From assembly GCF_000185385.1 (NCBI RefSeq), contig NZ_GL622296.1:952896-989368 (forward strand): a DNA stretch of 36,473 nucleotides, read 5' to 3'. Both the position numbers and the translations under genes were made by a program. The stretch comes from Lachnoanaerobaculum saburreum DSM 3986 (GTDB lineage Bacteria > Bacillota > Clostridia > Lachnospirales > Lachnospiraceae). Of this stretch, positions 15,582 to 22,077 are shown one piece after another. The notes under the pieces are model-generated. The model was not told the DNA's origin. It made no database searches and saw only the letters and a program-made list of their open reading frames with translations. Every line of letters starts with the position of its first letter. Within the stretch, counting starts at the first letter, position 1.

Positions 15582-15607
15582 GGGAAGCCTTGACGGCTTC
15601 CCTTTTT
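15582..15607 (+). terminator. Terminator or attenuator inside the prd cluster
   Basis: GGGAAGCC (15582-15589), loop TTGAC, GGCTTCCC (15595-15602), then TTTTT. This is a strong intrinsic terminator 23 bases after the prdB stop. It separates prdC-prdA-prdB from the PrdE-PrdD fusion and the TSUP gene, which would be read at a lower level or from their own promoter. Confidence 0.85.
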
Positions 15608-15657
15608 ATTATCAAAGATGCGGTATGTAATACTTTATTATAGGCAAAGGAGGGATT

Positions 15658-16899
15658 ATGGGACTTGGTCCAAGTATAAAGATGACTACATTGCACCATT
15701 ATCGTTGTCCTGTCACAAAGAGGTTGATAGAGGATGAAGATGTGGATTTTGCCGGAATTATCGTAGACGGAGTATCTGAAGTCTGTGATGACAAGATATT
15801 CACAGCCAAGAGAGTGGGCGATATAGCTAAGATGATGAGAGCGGACGGTGCGGTTGTTGCCATTGACGGATGGGGAAATCATCATATTGATTTTGTAAAT
15901 GTTATAGAGCAACTGGGTATTCGCGGTATCAAAAGTGTCGGACTTAGCTATATAGGTCAACAGGGCAGACTTGTATGTAGTAATTCATATGTAGACTGCA
16001 TAATAGATTTCAATAAAAGTGAATCCGGATATGAATCCTGTGTAGTAGGACAGAATAATTTGAGTCCTATAGATGCCCTAAAAGCTGTAGCTATTTTAAA
16101 AAATAAAATTAAAAACAGAGGGGTATCTATACAGGGAAGAGATAGCCATATGGGGGATCTGATTACCAAAAAATACACTGTTGATATGGCAAAGTTCGGG
16201 CTTGAAACTAAGATATCGGGTAAAACTCTTTCTATAAAAAGAGATTTAGCAAAAGAGTTTTTGGATGAAAAAGCCCGAAAATATATAAAAGATATAAGTA
16301 TAAAAATTCTTTCACCGTCTGATAAGTCCTGTTTTGTAAATTCAAATTTGGACTTTTCACCTATTGCAGTAAAGAAAAGAGGAGAACTTGGCAGCGGCAT
16401 CACCTTAGAACTTGAAGGTATTACAGTGATGCTTACAGGAGCTGAAGAAGGTGGATTTCAGCCGTCAAATATAGGCTCTTCACAAGGTATACTGAAAGAA
16501 GCGGTTACTTTTGATATGGCAGGAACGCCAAAGTCAAGTGATTATATACTGCATATTGATTTTTGCTTCTGTGAAGGTGAAGGAAGAAGTGCGGAAGGAA
16601 TCAGAAAGGCACATGAAGTTGCCGATTTGATCGTACAAAATATAAGAAAAGCTTTGCTAAGAGACAGTGAAAACCTTCCTTGTAAAACAAGCAAACATGA
16701 GTGGATAAGCAGACAGGAAAAGCCTAGAATACTACTTGTAAAGATAGTGTCAGGACTTGGAAATATGTATGACACGGTAATGTTTCCATATGAACCGGGC
16801 GGTTTTTTAGGATCCAGAGATATGAAAGCGTCAAAGAATCTACCCTATGTGATAACTCCTCTTGAATGTATGGATGGTGTAATACATTCTCTATTATAA
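15658..16899 (+). CDS. PrdE-PrdD fusion, a circularly permuted PrdA-like protein
   Basis: The protein has 413 aa. Residues 1-155 resemble PrdE and the beta fragment of PrdA ('GLGPSIKMTTLHHYRC', 'AIDGWGNHHIDFVNVIEQLG', 'GLSYIGQQGRLVCSNSY'). Residues 170-413 resemble PrdD and the alpha fragment ('LDFSPIAVKKRGELGSGITL', 'VMLTGAEEGGFQPSNIGSSQ', 'YEPGGFLGSRD'). The chain ends in 'DGVIHSLL', exactly where PrdA has 'DGSIHALT' before the cleaved Cys. It begins at the residue matching the start of the beta fragment. It thus has beta-alpha order and no pyruvoyl-forming cysteine. In described clusters prdD and prdE are separate genes. The ribosome site is AAAGGAGGG. A structural or assembly role with PrdA is inferred. 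Confidence 0.85.
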   Translation: MGLGPSIKMTTLHHYRCPVTKRLIEDEDVDFAGIIVDGVSEVCDDKIFTAKRVGDIAKMMRADGAVVAIDGWGNHHIDFVNVIEQLGIRGIKSVGLSYIGQQGRLVCSNSYVDCIIDFNKSESGYESCVVGQNNLSPIDALKAVAILKNKIKNRGVSIQGRDSHMGDLITKKYTVDMAKFGLETKISGKTLSIKRDLAKEFLDEKARKYIKDISIKILSPSDKSCFVNSNLDFSPIAVKKRGELGSGITLELEGITVMLTGAEEGGFQPSNIGSSQGILKEAVTFDMAGTPKSSDYILHIDFCFCEGEGRSAEGIRKAHEVADLIVQNIRKALLRDSENLPCKTSKHEWISRQEKPRILLVKIVSGLGNMYDTVMFPYEPGGFLGSRDMKASKNLPYVITPLECMDGVIHSLL

Positions 16900-16915
16900 T
16901 AAAAAGGAGTAATAT

Positions 16916-17788
16916 ATGTCAGTTCAAACTATATTGTTGGCAGTTCTTGCCATATTGACAGTTATTTATTTGATAGTATTTGTACGAGATCTTATAAAAC
17001 ATAAAAATGATTCTGAGAAAGGCACAAACTTTATTGTAATGAGTGTTATAGGGTTTGTAATAAATTTCTTTGATGTATTCGGTATAGGTTCCTTTGCTAC
17101 CGGAACGGCACTTATGAAAGCTTTTAAGCAGACTGATGACAGACTTATTCCGGGTACTTTGAATGTTTGCTTTTGTATACCTGTGGCAATAGAATCATTT
17201 CTGTTTATAAACGGTGTAGAGGTGGAGCCTGTTACACTTGCATCAATGATTGTAGCGGCGGTAGTAGGAGCATATCTGGGTGCAGGAGTTGTAGCCAAGT
17301 TGCCTACTAAGGTAATCAGACTTCTTATGGGAACCGCACTTATAGTCATAGGTATAGTTATAGTTATACAGATGATGGGTCTTATACCTTCATCAGGTGT
17401 GGCTACCGGACTTAGCGGTATAAAGTTGGTTATAGGTATTGCAGCAAACTTTATTTTAGGAGCTTTGATGACGGCAGGTGTAGGAATGTATGCACCATGT
17501 TTGGCACTGGTCTGCTTACTTGGAATCAATCCTATGATAGCATTCCCTATAATGATGGGTTCATCAGCATATCTGATGCCTGTAGCATCTTTAAAATTTA
17601 TAAAAGAGGGTGCTTACAATAGAAAAGCATCACTTGCTATTGCAATATTTGGAATTTTTGGAGTTTTCATAGGATATAGATTTATAAAGATGCTGAATCT
17701 AAATGCACTGAAGTTCATTATCATAATAGTGATGGCTTATTCAGCTGTTTCGCTTTTCTATTCAGCATATAAAGATAGTAAAAAATAA
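16916..17788 (+). CDS. TSUP (TauE/SafE, DUF81) family permease
   Basis: A 290-aa membrane protein with about eight transmembrane segments in two homologous halves. The first half has 'GFVINFFDVFGIGSFATGTA', the second 'GALMTAGVGMYAPCLALVCL'. This internal repeat is typical of the TSUP family, which moves sulfite, sulfonates and other organic anions. It starts 17 bases after the PrdE-PrdD fusion with AAAGGAG upstream, so it belongs to that transcript. The context suggests a substrate linked to proline reduction, such as proline uptake or 5-aminovalerate export. That is an inference; the family gives no direct support for an amino acid substrate. Confidence 0.8.
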   Translation: MSVQTILLAVLAILTVIYLIVFVRDLIKHKNDSEKGTNFIVMSVIGFVINFFDVFGIGSFATGTALMKAFKQTDDRLIPGTLNVCFCIPVAIESFLFINGVEVEPVTLASMIVAAVVGAYLGAGVVAKLPTKVIRLLMGTALIVIGIVIVIQMMGLIPSSGVATGLSGIKLVIGIAANFILGALMTAGVGMYAPCLALVCLLGINPMIAFPIMMGSSAYLMPVASLKFIKEGAYNRKASLAIAIFGIFGVFIGYRFIKMLNLNALKFIIIIVMAYSAVSLFYSAYKDSKK

Positions 17789-17791
17789 TAA

Positions 17792-17832
17792 AAAACACTG
17801 CCTGTGACATTTCTTGCCACAGGCAGTGTTTT
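17792..17832. terminator. Bidirectional terminator between TSUP gene and pckA
   Basis: AAAACACTGCCTGTG (17792-17806) and CACAGGCAGTGTTTT (17818-17832) are perfect 15-base complements with an 11-base loop. The A and T ends give U-tracts in both directions, as expected between converging genes. Confidence 0.9.
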
Positions 17833-17841
17833 ATTTATAGA

Positions 17842-19449
17842 TTAGTCTACCTTAGGTCCGGCAGCTACTAAAGCTTTACCGGCTTCATTTGTAGTATACT
17901 TCCTGAAGTTCTTTTCAAATCTTGAAGCAAGATCCTTTGCCTTGATTTCCCAATCATTAACATTTGCGTATGTATCTCTTGGGTCAAGAATTTTTGTGCC
18001 AACTCCCTCAAGCTGTGTAGGAACCTCAAAGTCAAAATAAGGAATCTTCTTTGTAGGAGCATTCTTGATAGCACCGCTTAGTATTCCGTCAATAATACCG
18101 CGGGTATCCTTGATAGAAATTCTCTTTCCGCTACCGTTCCATCCTGTATTTACAAGATATGCTTTTGAACCGTTCTTTGTCATCTTCTTTACAAGCTCCT
18201 CTGCATACTTTGTCGGATGAAGCTCAAGGAATGCCTGTCCGAAGCAAGCTGAGAATGTAGGTGTAGGTTCTGTGATACCGCGCTCCGTACCTGCAAGCTT
18301 AGCTGTAAATCCGCTAAGGAAGTAGTACTGAGTCTGTTCAGGTGTAAGGATTGATACAGGAGGAAGCACACCGAATGCATCAGCTGAAAGGAAGATAACA
18401 TTCTCTGCGGCAGGACCATGTGATATAGGCTTAACAATATTTTCAATATGGTCAATCGGATATGAAACTCTGGTATTCTCTGTTTTGCTGCCGTCTTTAA
18501 AGTCTACTTTGCCGTTTGCATCAAGAGTAACATTCTCTAAAAGAGCATCTCTTCTGATAGCATTGTAGATATCAGGCTCAGACTCTTTGTCAAGATTGAT
18601 AACCTTGGCATAGCAACCGCCCTCGTAGTTAAATACACCGTTGTCATCCCAACCATGCTCATCATCACCTATAAGAAGTCTCTTAGGATCTGTTGAAAGT
18701 GTTGTCTTTCCTGTTCCTGAAAGTCCGAAGAATATAGCTGTATGCTCACCGTTTTTGTCTGTATTTGCAGAGCAGTGCATTGAAGCGATACCCTTAAGCG
18801 GAAGGTAGTAGTTCATCATTGAGAACATACCTTTCTTCATCTCACCGCCATACCATGTGTTAAGGATAACCTGCTCACGACTTGTGATATTGAAAGCAAC
18901 AGCTGTCTCAGAGTTAAGACCAAGCTCCTTGTAGTCGGCTACCTTTGCCTTTGAAGCATTATACACTACAAAATCAGGCTTAAAGTTTTCAAGCTCTTCT
19001 TTACTCGGCTTGATAAACATATTTGTAACGAAATGCGCCTGCCAAGCTACTTCCACTATGAAGCGAACCGCCATTCTTGTGTCTTTGTTTGCTCCACAGA
19101 AAGCATCCACTACATAAAGTTTCTTATTTGAAAGCTCATTTTTAGCAAGGTCCTTTAAAACCGCCCATGAAGACTCTGAGAGAGGGTGATTATCATTCGG
19201 ATATTCCTTTGTAGTCCACCAAACTGTATCTTTTGAGTTCTCATCCATTACTATAAATTTATCTTTAGGTGAACGACCTGTGTAGATACCTGTCAATACA
19301 TTAACTGCACCAAGCTCACTTACCTGTCCTTTTTCGTAGCCTGACAATGAAGAATCTGTCTCAGCAGCAAATAATTCATCATAAGACGGATTGTGTACTA
19401 TCTCTGTAGTTCCTGTGATGCCATATTGTGTTAAATCAATATTTGCCAT
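17842..19449 (-). CDS. pckA: Phosphoenolpyruvate carboxykinase (ATP)
   Basis: A 535-aa cytosolic enzyme that interconverts oxaloacetate and ATP with PEP, CO2 and ADP. Clear signatures are the '[14 protein letters not shown]' kinase P-loop, 'LIGDDEHGW' (metal and nucleotide binding), '[15 protein letters not shown]', 'GRSPKDKF' near the N-terminus and 'GWNGSGKRI'. Length agrees with the ATP-type family. In fermenting anaerobes it can run towards oxaloacetate and save ATP. The ribosome site AGAGGA precedes ATG 19449 on the minus strand. Its leader contains an inverted repeat (see 19478-19557). Confidence 0.96.
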   Translation of the reverse strand: MANIDLTQYGITGTTEIVHNPSYDELFAAETDSSLSGYEKGQVSELGAVNVLTGIYTGRSPKDKFIVMDENSKDTVWWTTKEYPNDNHPLSESSWAVLKDLAKNELSNKKLYVVDAFCGANKDTRMAVRFIVEVAWQAHFVTNMFIKPSKEELENFKPDFVVYNASKAKVADYKELGLNSETAVAFNITSREQVILNTWYGGEMKKGMFSMMNYYLPLKGIASMHCSANTDKNGEHTAIFFGLSGTGKTTLSTDPKRLLIGDDEHGWDDNGVFNYEGGCYAKVINLDKESEPDIYNAIRRDALLENVTLDANGKVDFKDGSKTENTRVSYPIDHIENIVKPISHGPAAENVIFLSADAFGVLPPVSILTPEQTQYYFLSGFTAKLAGTERGITEPTPTFSACFGQAFLELHPTKYAEELVKKMTKNGSKAYLVNTGWNGSGKRISIKDTRGIIDGILSGAIKNAPTKKIPYFDFEVPTQLEGVGTKILDPRDTYANVNDWEIKAKDLASRFEKNFRKYTTNEAGKALVAAGPKVD

Positions 19450-19477
19450 AATAATCCTCTTTTCTATAATGTGTTTT

Positions 19478-19557
19478 GATATTGCTTTATTTAGAACTCC
19501 ACGCTTTAGTTACAATACCGGTTTAGAGTAAAGGTTAAGCAATATCTTTAAATAAAG
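19478..19557 (-). promoter_or_regulatory. Nested inverted repeats in the pckA leader
   Basis: GATATTGCTT (19478-19487) is the exact reverse complement of AAGCAATATC (19537-19546). The overlapping CTTTATTTA (19485-19493) is the reverse complement of TAAATAAAG (19549-19557). The two pairings exclude each other in RNA because their left arms overlap by three bases. It could be a regulatory leader or two operator half-sites. No known riboswitch is recognised. Confidence 0.4.
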
Positions 19558-19653
19558 TTATGCACTTTTTAAAGTACAATCGACCTTATTAAAATATACA
19601 TAACAATCTGAAAAAAAGCAATAATATTTTGAGCTTTGTTAAAAAAATATTTA

Positions 19654-20334
19654 TTAAATCTTTGCCATCTGTGTGAGGGCATTTGCTTTTACCAAAATCT
19701 TAAAATGTTCCCTATAATAGTCATCGCTGAAGGAAGTAGCGGCAAGCTTGTCGCCATACTCTGAGAGAATATTTGCAGCTGCTGAAAAATCCTTTTTATT
19801 TTCGTTTCTTTTGATAACCAGAATAAATTTATTGTTGATTTCGTCTTTATAAAGAGTATTTTCACCGGAGTAGCATCCAACTGCCTTGGCGGCTGTGATA
19901 AATTCATCTAAACTGTTAAAAGAAAAAGCTCTTAAGTAAGATTCATTTGTATCTCCGATCATACTTTGAGTATTATTCCGGTCAATTGCACCCTCAAGTA
20001 AGTTATCAAGTCTTATATCAAGTGTAGAGAGTATATCATCAGACAGGGTAGGGGCAAATTTTGCAAATCTGGTATCCAATTCATCCGGATCATCCACCTT
20101 TGTCACATATATAATAATACTTTCATTGGAAAGCGGAACCGCTTCTATCATAAGCGGAGAGTCGTCTGTATCAAATCCCACCTCGTATGAAGCTTTGTGT
20201 AACATCTCTCTAAACAGTGCCTTTGCATTATCACTGCCATATGCCAGCTCTATCACATTCAAGTTTCTGTTTTGTAAGTCAATACTTGACAATGTACATC
20301 TTATTTGATTAGTACTGATTCTTTCAATTCTCAA
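19654..20334 (-). CDS. mecA: Adaptor protein MecA
   Basis: A 226-aa protein of the MecA family, adaptors that deliver substrates to the ClpC/ClpP protease. The N-terminal substrate-binding domain starts 'MRIERISTNQIRCTLSSIDL' and contains 'LFREMLHKASYEVGF'. The C-terminal ClpC-binding domain has 'FNSLDEFITAAKAVG', 'SLYK'-like 'NTLYKDEINNKFILVI', and 'ILSEYGDKLAATSFSDDYYREHF', which is typical of MecA. The two are joined by an acidic linker. The start is TTG at 20334, preceded by a very strong AAGGAGGTGAT on the minus strand; TTG starts are common for this gene. Confidence 0.88.
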   Translation of the reverse strand: MRIERISTNQIRCTLSSIDLQNRNLNVIELAYGSDNAKALFREMLHKASYEVGFDTDDSPLMIEAVPLSNESIIIYVTKVDDPDELDTRFAKFAPTLSDDILSTLDIRLDNLLEGAIDRNNTQSMIGDTNESYLRAFSFNSLDEFITAAKAVGCYSGENTLYKDEINNKFILVIKRNENKKDFSAAANILSEYGDKLAATSFSDDYYREHFKILVKANALTQMAKI

Positions 20335-20442
20335 GGTATCACCTCCTTTTAATACTTTCAGTTAGATGTAATTCTATTTTAATACTTTTATTAATTATGT
20401 AAAGCTTATAAATTCATGTCGGATATAAGCAGGCACAAAAAA

Positions 20443-20513
20443 AGCAGGTGATGGGAATCGAACCCACGTATTCAGCTTGGAAGGCTGATGTTCTACCATT
20501 GAACCACACCTGC
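20443..20513 (-). tRNA. tRNA-Gly (anticodon TCC)
   Basis: Read on the minus strand, the 71-base cloverleaf has acceptor arm GCAGGTG/CACCTGC with discriminator T. The D loop is GGTTCAATGGTAGAA, the anticodon stem is CAGCC/GGCTG-like with loop CTTCCAA (anticodon TCC, plus-strand 20479-20481), and the T arm contains GTGGGTTCGATTCCCAT. CCA is not encoded. Confidence 0.95.
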
Positions 20514-20582
20514 AAAAATTACGTTATGATAATACCAAAACTTTGTGCGATTGTCAATAAAAAAATAACCACAAAATGTACT

Positions 20583-20629
20583 TTTTCACATACAGTAATT
20601 GCCCTTAAATTTTTTTAGAAATGTGAAAA
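20583..20629. promoter_or_regulatory. Inverted repeat upstream of the ssnA promoter
   Basis: TTTTCACAT (20583-20591) and ATGTGAAAA (20621-20629) are exact reverse complements 29 bases apart. They lie between the tRNA and the predicted ssnA promoter. They may be two half-sites for a regulator of the purine genes. No known consensus is claimed. Confidence 0.35.
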
Positions 20630-20645
20630 TAAAATTAGATAACTA

Positions 20646-20674
20646 TTGAAAAGTATAATGAAAAATGTTAATAT
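20646..20674 (+). promoter_or_regulatory. Predicted ssnA promoter
   Basis: TTGAAA (20646-20651) and TAATAT (20669-20674) are 17 bases apart. The ssnA start codon lies about 60 bases downstream. The match to a sigma-A promoter is good for an AT-rich Firmicute, but AT-rich sequence makes chance matches common. Confidence 0.45.
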
Positions 20675-20733
20675 AAGAATACATTATTAGGTTTTTGTTA
20701 TTAAAACTGCATAATTCAGAGAGGAGATTTACA

Positions 20734-22077
20734 ATGCTACTAATTGGTAATGGAAGGGTAGTTACTGGAAATCAGGAACAGCCATTGATTGAAGATGGGT
20801 CTGTAGTACTGAATGGCAACACAGTTTTAGAGGTTGGAAACTACCGTGATTTGAAGGAAAAATATGCGGATGCAACTTTTGTGGATGCAAAGGGCGGGCT
20901 CATAATGCCGGCGTTCATAAACACACATGAGCATATCTATTCCGCAATGGCAAGAGGTTTGAGTATCAATGGTTACAACCCACATGGATTCTTAGAGATC
21001 TTAGATGGTTTGTGGTGGACCATAGACAGAAATTTAGACAATGAGCTCACATATCTGTCTGCTATGACTACCTACATTGATTGTATCAAGAATGGTGTTA
21101 CAACTATTTTTGATCACCATGCAAGCTTCGGTGAGATTGAGGGAAGTCTTTTTGCTATAGAAAAAGCTGCAAAACAGACAGGAGTAAGAAGCTGTCTTTG
21201 CTATGAAATATCTGACCGTGACGGTGAAGATAAGATGAAGGCGGCTGTTAAAGAGAATGTCGATTTTGCAAATCATGTAAAAAAAGATGATTCCGATATG
21301 ATTGCCGCTATGATGGGAATGCATGCAAGCTTCACTATTTGTGACAAATCAATGGAATACGCTATGTCAAGAAAACCGGATGATATCGGTTGTCATATCC
21401 ATGTTGCAGAGGGTATTGAGGACTTACATTCATGTTTGAAAGAACATAGCCAAAGAATAGTTGACAGACTCTATGACTGGAAAGTTCTTGGAAATAAGTC
21501 ATTACTTGCACATTGCATCTATGTCAATCCACATGAGATGGATTTGATTAAGTACACAGACACCTGTGTAGTACATAACCCGGAGTCAAATATGGGTAAT
21601 GCATGCGGATGCCCTCCGACAATGGAGCTTGTTCACAGAGGTATAGTATGTGGACTTGGAAGTGACGGATATACACATGATATTACAGAATCATGGAAGG
21701 TGGCAAATGTGCTGCATAAGCACCATTTATGCGATCCTAATGCAGCTTGGGGTGAGGTTCCGAAGATGCTTTTTGAGTACAATGCAAATATTGCAAACAG
21801 ATACTTTAAAAAGCCTCTTGGAGTATTAAAGCCCGGAGCGGCAGCTGATGTTATCGTTGTTGATTATACACCTAATACACCTATGACGGCTTCAAATATA
21901 AACAGTCATTTATTATTCGGAGTAAACGGAAAGGATGTAAGAACTACAATTGCAAACGGAAATATCCTTATGAAGGATAGAGAGCTTCTTAATATTGATG
22001 AGAAGGAAGTACTTGCTAAGGTGAGAGAAGGTGCAAAGAGACTTGCTGATAAGATCAACGGAAGGAGCAACGCATAA
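20734..22077 (+). CDS. ssnA: SsnA, putative aminohydrolase of the purine/urate gene set
   Basis: The protein has 447 aa and belongs to the amidohydrolase superfamily (chlorohydrolase/deaminase branch). The metal site is seen in 'NTHEHIYSAMARG' (HxH), 'HIHVAEG', 'LAHCIYVNPHEMDLI' and the aspartate of 'GLGSDGYTHD'. Its closest named relative is SsnA of E. coli, where ssnA, ygfK and hyuA lie in one cluster needed for anaerobic purine or urate breakdown and are linked to selenium-dependent molybdenum hydroxylases. The exact reaction is not certain. I use ATG 20734 (GAGAGGAG upstream), not the longer frame from 20695. It overlaps ygfK by one base. Confidence 0.88.
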   Translation: MLLIGNGRVVTGNQEQPLIEDGSVVLNGNTVLEVGNYRDLKEKYADATFVDAKGGLIMPAFINTHEHIYSAMARGLSINGYNPHGFLEILDGLWWTIDRNLDNELTYLSAMTTYIDCIKNGVTTIFDHHASFGEIEGSLFAIEKAAKQTGVRSCLCYEISDRDGEDKMKAAVKENVDFANHVKKDDSDMIAAMMGMHASFTICDKSMEYAMSRKPDDIGCHIHVAEGIEDLHSCLKEHSQRIVDRLYDWKVLGNKSLLAHCIYVNPHEMDLIKYTDTCVVHNPESNMGNACGCPPTMELVHRGIVCGLGSDGYTHDITESWKVANVLHKHHLCDPNAAWGEVPKMLFEYNANIANRYFKKPLGVLKPGAAADVIVVDYTPNTPMTASNINSHLLFGVNGKDVRTTIANGNILMKDRELLNIDEKEVLAKVREGAKRLADKINGRSNA

